44,049 nucleotides of DNA from positions 1 through 44,049 of the IMG/VR virus record IMGVR_UViG_3300020473_002212; one strand, written 5' to 3'. The notes beneath the pieces are model-generated. The model did no database searches, was not told the DNA's origin, and saw only the letters and a program-made list of their open reading frames with translations. The first letter of the stretch is position 1. Every line of letters begins with the position of its first letter. Made by a program: the position numbers and the translations under genes. Shown here one piece after another: positions 28,770-37,400 of this stretch. Source of the DNA: a virus.

Positions 28770-31415
28770 ATGCCGATGCGACTGTCCGTCCTGTTTACTG
28801 GTAATAACCGAGACTTAAAAAGAGCCACCCGCGAGGGGCGGTCAGAGTTGGATAAGTTCAAAACCACAGCGGTTAATGTTGCAGGCACATTAGCAGGCGC
28901 CTATGGTGCCGCTACCACCGCCCGAGCGATATTCGACACCACTAAAGAAGTTGAGCGTTTAAGCTCTCAGCTTGCTGTGGCTATGGGCGGGATGGAAGCC
29001 GGCAGCCGCAAGTTTGACCAGCTCAATAAGTTTGCATCGGATGTCGGTGTTAATGTCCAAGAGGTCACTCGCGCTTTCGTCCAGTTACGCAACGTAGGGT
29101 TGAACCCTTCAGAAGAAGCCATACTAAGCTACATGAACACAGCAGGGGCGACGGGTAAGAGCCTTGAACAGTTTGTAGAGGCTGTTGCTGATGCCACTAT
29201 GGGGCAGTTTGAACGTCTGAATGAGTTTGGTATCAAGGCCCAGAAAGAAGGTAGCAAAATTGCTATTCGCTTCCGTGGTACCACAAAGCTAGTTGAAGAC
29301 AATGCGTCAGCCATCGAGCAGTATATGATAGCACTCGGGCAGAACGAATTTGGTGGCTTCGTTATTAATCAGCTTGATGGCGTGAATGACGCGCTTGCAG
29401 ACTTGAATAACCAATGGACAGATAGCGTCAAGCGCATGAACGACGCAGGCCTTGGTGAGAATATCGCTAAGGGTATCGGCGTAGCTACGGACGCACTCGC
29501 AGGCCTTACCGATTTCATCGATGAGAACGGTGATCAGATCATAGATGTGGGTAAAGCAATCGCTGCTGTGTTTGCTGCTCGGGTAGCAGGCTCAGTCGGT
29601 AATGCCAGCTTGGCCTTTTTAGCTCACATGGCCTATCAGCAACAGGTAACGGCACGTTACGCTCGTATGAATGGCATAGCAGCCACTGCGGCAACGAGAA
29701 TGCGAGCTGTTGGTACTGCGGCACGGTTCGCTTCTCGCGGTATGGCGTTACTGGGTGGTCCTGTCGGTATTGCGGCATTGGCGGCTATGGCTATATATGA
29801 TTTCGCCACTGAGGCGGATAATGCAGTCCCACCGACAGAGTCACTTAAGGAGCAAGTGGACGGTATCACTGAAAGCTTCGACAAAATGACTAAAGCGCAG
29901 AGAGAAAGCGCTAGAATAAAAATTACAGGCCGAATAGCAGAGCTTCAGGAAGAAATAGCTGTAATGGAGCGTGTAAAAGGAGTTCGTCAAACACTGGCGA
30001 GTAACGAAGGTGAACGAGCAGCAGTAGAGAGTTTCCTCGGTATGAAGCCTGGCGATCTGAATAATATAGGAGACGCAGCGACTCACTCTCAAGCGAGTGT
30101 TGATAAGCTTAACGGAAGAATTGCTGAACTTCGTGAGAAATTAAAAGAATTGGCAAAACCAACAGAGCAAGGTTCCGAGACGGTCGATAACCTCAGCAAA
30201 TCGTTAAAAAAACAGGCCGAGGAGTTTGGAAAGGTAACCCTCTCGATAACAGATCAAATCTATAAGCTTCAAGAGGGCGAGGCGGCGTATGAACGTTTAA
30301 CGATGGCTCGTCAAATGGGTGTGTCGCTCGATAGCCTTGAAATGGAGCATCTTGAAAAGCTTATCGAATTACGTGATCGGTTGGTGAAGAAAAAAGAGGA
30401 AGAGATTGAGGCAGAGCGCCAGCGCCAAGCAATGCAGAATCAGTTGGGGGCGCTCACTCAACAGCTGATGCCTGGAATGTCCGCGACTAACCAACACGCC
30501 AATAACATGGGATACCTAAATTCAGCGTTCAACAATCCAGACTTAATGCCTTCGATGCAAGTCAGCGACGGCGAGGGTGGATTCAGAGAAGAATCTGAAG
30601 TTGAGAAGAAGATGCGCATAAACCAAATGATTGAGCTAGAGCAGCAACGTCACGCTCAAGAAATGGCGCGTATAAACGGCGATATGTCAGCACAAATCGA
30701 TGCGATGTGGTCAGAGACCTTTGACCGATTCGCGGCTGGTATTGGCGATGCGGTCGCTACGTCGATATTCGAAGCCAAGGACTTTGGCGAGGCAATGGAA
30801 AATATCGGTAAGAGTGCAATTAAGTCAGTAATTTCTGGGTTGGTCGAGATTGGTGTTAAGAAACTCGCTCTCGCTGCATTAGAAAAGTCAGCCATAATCT
30901 CGACTAACGCCACTGCGCTTAGCACAGGCACCGCAACTGCCTCAGCGCTTGCTGGCGCTTACATCCCAGCGGCAGGCGCTGCCAGCTTAGCATCGGCGGG
31001 TGCTAATGCTCCTCCAGCAATGAGTGGAATGAGTGCTGTCGCAGGCTTGGCTGGCTCGCTCTTTGCCGGTATGGCTCATGACGGCATAGGAAGAGTGCCG
31101 GCAGCGAACGAGGGAACATGGCTATTAAAACGCGGCGAGATGGTAATGAACCCATCACAACGGGAGAATTTCGAGTTTATGGTATCGGCCATGCGGCAGC
31201 AGCGAAACCAAGGAGCTGGGCACCAATCTGGTGCTAATGGCAGATCAGTCCAAATTGTCCAACACGTTCAAGTTGATGCTCGAAACGCTGAGGCAGGCGT
31301 TGGCACTGAAGTCGAAGAAGCCATGGACCGCGCTAACGAAAAGTTCAAGCAAGACCTATATGATGACTTTAGCAACGGTGGACCGCTTTACCAGCGGTTA
31401 AAGGCGTCGGGGTAG
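28770..31415 (+). CDS. Tail tape measure protein
   Basis: An 881-aa protein whose length sets that of the tail. The N-terminus (MPMRLSVLFTGNNRDLKRAT) and RAIFDTTKEVERLSSQLAVA, VQEVTRAFVQLRNVGLNPSE are typical of the TMP_2 type; hydrophobic segments occur at ~265-345 (LAFLAHMAYQQQ, MALLGGPVGIAALAAMAIYD), coiled coil at ~370-560, and a membrane-active-looking, Ala/Gly-rich C-terminal third (GTATASALAGAYIPAAGAAS). ATG 28770 with GGAG at 7 nt is preferred over the open upstream frame; it overlaps nothing and follows the GT stop by 1 nt. Confidence 0.93.
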   Translation: MPMRLSVLFTGNNRDLKRATREGRSELDKFKTTAVNVAGTLAGAYGAATTARAIFDTTKEVERLSSQLAVAMGGMEAGSRKFDQLNKFASDVGVNVQEVTRAFVQLRNVGLNPSEEAILSYMNTAGATGKSLEQFVEAVADATMGQFERLNEFGIKAQKEGSKIAIRFRGTTKLVEDNASAIEQYMIALGQNEFGGFVINQLDGVNDALADLNNQWTDSVKRMNDAGLGENIAKGIGVATDALAGLTDFIDENGDQIIDVGKAIAAVFAARVAGSVGNASLAFLAHMAYQQQVTARYARMNGIAATAATRMRAVGTAARFASRGMALLGGPVGIAALAAMAIYDFATEADNAVPPTESLKEQVDGITESFDKMTKAQRESARIKITGRIAELQEEIAVMERVKGVRQTLASNEGERAAVESFLGMKPGDLNNIGDAATHSQASVDKLNGRIAELREKLKELAKPTEQGSETVDNLSKSLKKQAEEFGKVTLSITDQIYKLQEGEAAYERLTMARQMGVSLDSLEMEHLEKLIELRDRLVKKKEEEIEAERQRQAMQNQLGALTQQLMPGMSATNQHANNMGYLNSAFNNPDLMPSMQVSDGEGGFREESEVEKKMRINQMIELEQQRHAQEMARINGDMSAQIDAMWSETFDRFAAGIGDAVATSIFEAKDFGEAMENIGKSAIKSVISGLVEIGVKKLALAALEKSAIISTNATALSTGTATASALAGAYIPAAGAASLASAGANAPPAMSGMSAVAGLAGSLFAGMAHDGIGRVPAANEGTWLLKRGEMVMNPSQRENFEFMVSAMRQQRNQGAGHQSGANGRSVQIVQHVQVDARNAEAGVGTEVEEAMDRANEKFKQDLYDDFSNGGPLYQRLKASG

Positions 31416-31588
31416 GTTGTGCATAACTGCACAATACACAAGTTTTAATGCACAATTTACTGCCTAATTGCTGATTCCTTGTGAGTAAAATAATTATTTT
31501 GTATATATGTTGGTAAAACACTATTGACTTGTTCATAATACGCATGCTTCAAATACGTTAGTAAAGTATTTAAACAAGGAGTTTATAC
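31416..31588. promoter_or_regulatory. Intergenic region before the HEPN cassette
   Basis: AT-rich, 173 bp. Directly after the tape measure stop is a perfect inverted repeat TTGTGCA (31417-31423) / TGCACAA (31428-31434), a possible weak terminator or operator; TGCACAAT recurs at 31451-31458. A rightward promoter can be drawn as TTGGTA, 18 bp, CATAAT ending ~31539. AAGGAG at 31576-31581 is the SD for the following TTG start. This suggests the cassette has its own transcription. Confidence 0.4.
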
Positions 31589-32386
31589 TTGCCTCAGGTT
31601 CAGACCAATTCAAAAAAGATCGTTGATGAGCTCGGATTATACTTACGAGAACAAAAACTACCAGATGAAGTTACTCAACAACGATTCATTCGTGAAATTG
31701 AGAAGTTACCGAGTGAGTTAGAGCGAGTCCATGCTCGAGGTGTTCTCGAGGCGGTTTGTCGTAATAAAGAGTCAGCGGTCGAGTTGCTAGAGCGAGCAAT
31801 GAGTTTACCCAACGGCTCTCGGGTGGCTCCAAATTATTGGGTAATATTAAAGACATTTGGAACAACTGCCGAAGTAGTCCGAAAAGGCTACCAGCTTGCG
31901 GATTTATCATGCTCATATTCGATTCAGAACGAGTTGCTTGTTCTATCTGGCATAATTTTGGATTTGGAAAATGTCGAAAGGATACATGATCTTTTATCAA
32001 AAGCGAAAAAGCTAGACGAGAGAGAGAATATCAGAGAAACAATGGCCGAGGCATCACTTATGAACGAGTTCATTAAGAGAGAGAAACTAACTAAAGAACA
32101 GTTAGCAAAAATCGGTGAACTGGTGTTACAGGTTGCTGATGATAGAGATGTGAAGACTGTTGGGAATTACATTGATCATAAAAAGCAACGTAATCACTTA
32201 TCAATCTCGTATGCTCTCGATGCTAATTCTGTTTCAGCGGAAGAACTCTTTGATATCAACTACGATCTTATCGAAAGGCTTGTAGAGAGTGATTTAGATA
32301 GATTGCCAGTTGTCGTGCAGTTTCATAGACAGCCAATCGAAAAAGTTTTAGCCGACGACATGGAGGATGCTGTTCATGCCAGTTAA
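31589..32386 (+). CDS. Hypothetical helical protein, partner of the HEPN-like gene
   Basis: A 265-aa protein starting at TTG 31589 (AAGGAG at 7 nt). Almost entirely helical with repeat-like pairs (RVHARGVLEAVCRNKESAVE, NELLVLSGIILDLENVERIH, LMNEFIKREKLTKEQLAKIG), so it may be a TPR/ARM-like scaffold; no known domain recognised. It has nothing in common with tail proteins and is AT-richer than the surrounding tail genes. It overlaps the HEPN-like gene by 11 nt. Its pairing with a HEPN gene suggests an antitoxin-like or regulatory partner, but this is inference. Confidence 0.65.
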   Translation: MPQVQTNSKKIVDELGLYLREQKLPDEVTQQRFIREIEKLPSELERVHARGVLEAVCRNKESAVELLERAMSLPNGSRVAPNYWVILKTFGTTAEVVRKGYQLADLSCSYSIQNELLVLSGIILDLENVERIHDLLSKAKKLDERENIRETMAEASLMNEFIKREKLTKEQLAKIGELVLQVADDRDVKTVGNYIDHKKQRNHLSISYALDANSVSAEELFDINYDLIERLVESDLDRLPVVVQFHRQPIEKVLADDMEDAVHAS

Positions 32387-32765
32387 AGCTGAAGATTTTA
32401 GAGTTGTCGCTGAACAAAACTATAAATTCGAAACCGAAATTGGTTATCGAAATTGCGTGAGCCGAGCCTATTATAGCATGTACCACAATGCTCTCGAATT
32501 AATAACGCAAGAAATCCCAAACTACACTCAGAAGGGAGTTCATGCTTGCTTATTAACCTATTTAGCCGAAGGTTCTGCTAGCGAGCCATATGAACCTAAA
32601 GAGTTGCGAAAGTTGTCATATGTCTTGCAGCAGCAAAGAAATAACCGTTTTAAAGCTGACTATGACCTAGATAGCGAACAAGTTGGGAAATTTATGGCAG
32701 AGGAAGCTCTCACAGCTTGTAATAGAGTTAAGCAAATCTGTATTGGCCTTGCAAAAGCAGCTTAA
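32376..32765 (+). CDS. HEPN-like (UPF0332-type) protein
   Basis: A 129-aa four-helix protein. ETEIGYRNCVSRAYYSMYHN (residues ~19-38) is the SRAYY-x-x-(F/Y)H helix of HEPN/UPF0332 proteins; the later RNNRFKADYDLDSEQVGKFM has the 'R-x-x-ADYD' block. The RNase-type R-x(4-6)-H motif is not clearly present, so catalytic activity is uncertain. ATG 32376 has GGAGG at 9 nt. HEPN proteins act as toxins or RNases in many defence modules. It lies in a two-gene cassette inside the tail operon. Confidence 0.7.
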   Translation: MPVKAEDFRVVAEQNYKFETEIGYRNCVSRAYYSMYHNALELITQEIPNYTQKGVHACLLTYLAEGSASEPYEPKELRKLSYVLQQQRNNRFKADYDLDSEQVGKFMAEEALTACNRVKQICIGLAKAA

Positions 32766-32767
32766 TC

Positions 32768-32794
32768 GGAACAAAACACGGGTAGTCACCTAAC
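32768..32794 (+). repeat. Copy 3 of the cassette-boundary repeat
   Basis: GGAACAAAACACGGGTAG then TCACCTAAC, starting 3 nt after the HEPN-like stop codon; 25 of 27 bases match copy 2 (22783-22809), and the first 18 equal copy 1 (16217-16234). A 9-bp hairpin follows 16 nt later: ATTCAGCCA (32810-32818) with TGGCTGAAT (32838-32846), whose right arm contains the start codon of the next tail gene (32845). Confidence 0.75.
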
Positions 32795-32844
32795 ACTAAA
32801 CTTCCCACAATTCAGCCATTGTCGTTTAACTACGGATTGGCTGA

Positions 32845-33447
32845 ATGCCTGCAAACTTTCCCGATATACCGAGAACGCGCTCCGGCTTTAAGATTCAGCC
32901 GGCCACTCGCCTTATCCGCTCGCCATACAACCAGGTTGAAGAAGTTTGGGAAGAGCCGGGGGACATGTGGCAGGCGCGTCTGGCGTTTTCATTCCTGACG
33001 AAAGCCGAAGCGCGAGAGCTGCGGGGTGTATTAACCGCGTTACGCGGCCATGTTGGCACCTTGTTCATCCACGATACCGCACACAGCAATGAGGGCTCAT
33101 GGAACGGTACGCCGGTTGTTGATGGTGTCGATGAGTACGGCGTTGTCCTTAATGCCAGAGGCTTTGCCGCATCTCAAACAGTGGCCAAACGCGGTGACCG
33201 CTTTCAGTTAAATAACCGCCTCCATGAGCTAACTGAAGACGCCGTTACAGACGGCAATGGTCGTGTTCAACTTCAATTCCAGCCCGAAATAAAAACTATC
33301 CCGCTTGATGGTGATTTCATCATTGGCGATAAGCCCAAGGGCTTATTCCGTCTAGCCAACCCCAGCCAGATACCCGACTGGTCCGGCAGTAAAGCCGGTG
33401 TCCGGAACGTACAGCTGGAGTTTGTGGAGGCGCTCAGTGAGGTTTAG
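32845..33447 (+). CDS. Distal tail-type minor tail protein
   Basis: A 200-aa beta-rich protein following the tape measure module. MPANFPDIPRTRSGFKIQPA, MWQARLAFSFLTKAEARELR, GVLTALRGHVGTLFIHDTAH and GVRNVQLEFVEAL fit small tail-tip proteins (DUF2460/Dit-like position). The order TMP - this - hub-like - NlpC/P60-like - large tip protein is that of gene transfer agents and related siphophages. No clear SD; the start codon is in a hairpin arm. Confidence 0.75.
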   Translation: MPANFPDIPRTRSGFKIQPATRLIRSPYNQVEEVWEEPGDMWQARLAFSFLTKAEARELRGVLTALRGHVGTLFIHDTAHSNEGSWNGTPVVDGVDEYGVVLNARGFAASQTVAKRGDRFQLNNRLHELTEDAVTDGNGRVQLQFQPEIKTIPLDGDFIIGDKPKGLFRLANPSQIPDWSGSKAGVRNVQLEFVEALSEV

Positions 33448-34060
33448 CGATGCATCCATACAGCAAATGCTGTCGAGCTATGACCCCAAGCGCCTATTAA
33501 TATTTGGTGAACTCCAGTTCCCGTCAGGCTGGGTGCGTGCTCATACCGGTGTGGGCGATCGAACTTATCAAGGACAAGTTTATAAAGGCGTTGGCGAGAT
33601 GGCCAAGATAGGTCAGTTCAAAGAAAGCGGCGGTCGCAGTAGCCGTGGCTTCGATGTCTCCCTGGTTGTTGATGATATAACCCTGTTTGCTGACACAGTG
33701 CAAGAAGACCCGACCAACGGCGTGGCCAGACTGCATCTCGTCGGTCTTGATGAGAACCGTCGAGTTACAGAGGGTGCGTTGCTATTCGATGGCGACATTG
33801 GCGCTGTATCGGTAAAGAAAGGACGCCCGTTTGTGATCACCCTTAAGCTGACAGATTGGTATGAGCGCTGGAGCAATCCTGTTCAGAACTTTCGAATGAC
33901 AGATGAAGCACAACAAGCAAAACATCCAGGAGACAAGTTCTTTAATCAAGTTGAGAAGCTAGCGAAGGGTATCGATAGCGATGTACCAGGACAAAGCGTT
34001 GGCGGTCCAGGTGGTCGCGGCAGTTCGCCTAAAACAAGAAGGAATCTTCAGCAGCGATGA
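33437..34060 (+). CDS. Tail-tip hub-like protein (DUF2163-like position)
   Basis: A 207-aa protein. The start is GTG 33437 (GGAGG at 6 nt) inside the end of the previous gene (11-nt overlap), giving VRFSDASIQQMLSSYDPKRL. Segments FDVSLVVDDITLFADTVQED and ALLFDGDIGAVSVKKGRPFV with LKLTDWYERWSNPVQNFRMT are like the baseplate hub proteins of siphophage tail tips. C-terminal ~30 residues are Gly-rich and flexible. Ends overlapping the peptidase-like gene (ATGA). Confidence 0.75.
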   Translation: MRFSDASIQQMLSSYDPKRLLIFGELQFPSGWVRAHTGVGDRTYQGQVYKGVGEMAKIGQFKESGGRSSRGFDVSLVVDDITLFADTVQEDPTNGVARLHLVGLDENRRVTEGALLFDGDIGAVSVKKGRPFVITLKLTDWYERWSNPVQNFRMTDEAQQAKHPGDKFFNQVEKLAKGIDSDVPGQSVGGPGGRGSSPKTRRNLQQR

Positions 34061-34458
34061 AACGAGTTAATGACTGGCCAACCGAGCTGGCAAAATTCTT
34101 ACTTTTTAAGCGCAATGAGGCATTCAAATGGGGCGAAAACGACTGCTGTTTGTTTGCGGCTGACGCTATTATTGCCATGGGCGGTAAGGATGTCGCAAGT
34201 GACGTAAGAGGGCGCTATAGAACAGCCATAGGTGCGCGACGCATCATGAAAAACTTGGGCGCGGCCAATGTCGTTGAGCTGCTGACTCAGCGTCTGGGTG
34301 AGCCGGATGGAAAATTAGTCCGTGGCGCTATAGTTGCTGTTGAGTCGGACGGTCAGCAGGTTGCCGGTGTGTTCTACCAAAAGCCTTGGGCGCTAACTGA
34401 GAGCGGCCTACAAGGTATGCCGCTTGAGTCTGTCATTCAATCATGGAGTCTTAGATAA
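34057..34458 (+). CDS. NlpC/P60-like tail peptidase (DUF6950-like)
   Basis: A 133-aa protein with FKWGENDCCLFAADAIIAMG (residues ~23-42), the 'W-G-x-x-D-C-x-x-x-x-A-D-x' motif that carries the Cys nucleophile (C31) of papain-like NlpC/P60 tail-tip enzymes. A later small hydrophobic block (KLVRGAIVAV) fits the usual 'GD-x-v/a-V' strand, though a clear catalytic His is not obvious. Such proteins locally open peptidoglycan during DNA entry. Position just before the tip protein is typical. Confidence 0.8.
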   Translation: MKRVNDWPTELAKFLLFKRNEAFKWGENDCCLFAADAIIAMGGKDVASDVRGRYRTAIGARRIMKNLGAANVVELLTQRLGEPDGKLVRGAIVAVESDGQQVAGVFYQKPWALTESGLQGMPLESVIQSWSLR

Positions 34459-37400
34459 TGCCTCCAGCAGTAGCAGCAGTAGCAGCAGGATATGCAGCTG
34501 GCGCAGGAGCTTTAGCGGCGGGATTAGTAACTGCTACCGGAGCAGCTTGGGCCATTGGAGCCGCTGTTGCCGTGGGTACCGCTGCGCTTCAGAATTCACT
34601 TAAACCTGACATGCCAGGCGTTGATGAATCATCTCGTGAAGCGCAGACGTTAACTACTGAGCCACTTCAACCTCGACGCGGTATCTATGGCGAAACCGTT
34701 GTGTCTGGCTCCATTGTTGGATACGGCAAGCGCAAGATGGGCGATAAGGAAGCTCATGTTGTCGTGATCACGTTAGCCGGTCACAACATAGAGTCAGCTG
34801 AGCTATACGAAGTCAATGGTAAACCGCGGCCCTCAGGTACTACCTATCAGATTTTCAAAGGTGATCAGACAACAGTTAGCCAGACAGCCCTACAGTATTG
34901 TGATGGGTGGACTAATGAGCACATCGGCTTTGGAGTCGCTTATGCGGTTGTCACGATTCCTATCGATCCAGAAGAAATGCCCTCAGGCCTGCAGAACGTT
35001 ACATTCAAAGCAAAAGGTAAACGGATTTACGACCCGCGTAAAGATACCACTGTGGGTGGTGATGGTCCGCATAGACCAAATGACGAAACCACGTGGGAGT
35101 GGAGTGATAACACCATTCTGTGTGCGTTAGATTATCAGCGCTTTCATGGGTACAAGAAGCTAGGCCTAAACAAGTTCGATATGGCGCACATCATGGATCA
35201 GGCGAACATCTGTGATGAGATGGTGACCTATAACGATACCGATGGCGAGCAGCAATCTGAAAAACGTTTTACCTGCAACGGCTCGTGGACGTTTGACCAG
35301 TCGCCTTCGCGGGTACTCGAGCGCATCATGAGTTCGTGCGGTGGTAAGCCTTATCGTCGTGGCGGCAAGATGTATCTGCAGACGGCGAGCTATCATGGCA
35401 TGGCTGAAATCACGCTGAATGATACGGATGCTGCTGGTGAAATCACGATCACTCCTCACCGTGAACTTAAAGAACGTTGCAACCTAGTACGCGCGTCTTT
35501 TCAGGATCCAAAAAAAGGTTTTCAACCAACCGATGCGCCTGTGATAACGAACAGTATTTACGTCGATCGTGACGGTATGGAGCTCGAAGACGATCTTCAG
35601 TTGAATTTTACGAACTCGTCCACGATGGCGCAGCGCTTGATGAAGTATCACCTTGAGCGCAATAGAGCGGGCATGCGCTTGGAGTTCCCGTGTAAGTCGA
35701 AGGGGCTATTAGCATTGGCCGGCACAACCGTCCGCGTGGACTTGCCGAACGAGGGTATCGATAAAGAGTTCATCGTCCAGGACTGGCAGTTTGATTTTAA
35801 GACAAAGAAAACCAAACTTTTGCTCGAGGAAGAATCGCCAGAGTTATACAGTGACAGCCTGGTGCCGTCTGAAGGTAATGTGACGCCAAACACTGAGTTG
35901 CCAGACTTTACACGCCCGGACGCGCCTGAATCAGTGAGCTTTGTTGTTGACTCGGTATCAACGCATCGACAGGGCTATGTCACATGGTCACATCCTACGC
36001 CGCGCGCCGTTACTGAATATCGCGTGCTCGTGCGCAAGGACGGTGACGACATTGTCGAGTACCCGGTTATCGCCCGCAGCGGCGTCCAACTCAAGCAGGA
36101 CATCAATGGCCTGGATGCCGGTCAGTACAGCATCGAAGTCTACGCCCGCAACCGCTACGACCGCACGTCTGTACCCGCAACCATATCGCTGACATTGAAC
36201 GAGCCGTCGCCACCGACGAGCTTAGGTGCGACCGCCGGCAACTGGGAAATCACCCTTGCCCCGCAGTTGGCTGGGATTGGCCTGGGCACCATGTTCGAGT
36301 TTGCTTACGGTACGCCGGATAACATCATTGGCCGTGGCGCGAGCATTGTCATTCCGAGTTTAACACCAGACACCGAACACGACGTTTATGCCCGCACGGT
36401 TAACATACTGGGCCAGTCGGCAATGCGGCATGAAACCATCAGAACAACGAAAGACACATCACAAATCGATCCTATTATTGACCAGTATACGAGCCGGCTA
36501 GACGAAGTTAACAGCAACTTCAAAAGCTTTGTTGAAAATGAGTTTACCGATTTGCAGCAACTGGTGAATGATAACGCGCAAGAAATTAGCGTCCGTTTCA
36601 GCAATGAACTTTTTGAGCGAGAGCGCAGTGATGCAGCTGTATTAAGTAGCATAATCGATGCAGCAGCATCGCGAGGAGAATTAAGGCGACGCATAGAGCG
36701 AGGAGAGGAGTTAATTGGTGCGGTTCTCGATGTGGATCCAGTGAGCGGTACCATAACTAATAAAGCGTTTAAGTACGCAGATGACCGATTCACTGAAGCA
36801 CAGTTGCGCCTGGATGGTGTTGCCAGTGAAATCAACGCCACTGTTGAACGGTTGACGTTCAATGAGCAGCGTGTGACACAGCTCGGCGCAGAAATTAACT
36901 TACTCCCTGGTGTTATCGACCAGAGAGCGACTGCCATTGTTGCGGACTCAATCGCGGCACTTGAGCCAGCTCATGCGTTTAACTTCTTCGACAGTGCCCA
37001 GGGTTGGACAGCTGTTACCGGGACTATAACGCCAGGCGTTAACCGTGTCTTACTTGAAATCGGCGACATAACAAACTCAGGGCTTGCTTATAACGGCCAA
37101 GAGTACCCGGTTATTCGAATGAGTGTCAGACGGACTGCTGGTGAAAACTGGCTTGGTAATGTCGAGGTGACGTTTACGGATGACACGACTGAATCTTATC
37201 CGAGCATCATCGAGCCGGTTGAAGTAGTGGATACCGATGTTATTCGGATCATCGACTTCACAGCGTTGAGCTCATACCACGGTGATATTAAAGCGCTGCG
37301 TATTACACTGGGTCAAGACAGTACAGATACCTTTGAACTTAAGTCATTAAGTATCGGCAAGCCAGATGCAGCGCTTCAGGATTTAACGAACATTCAAGCG

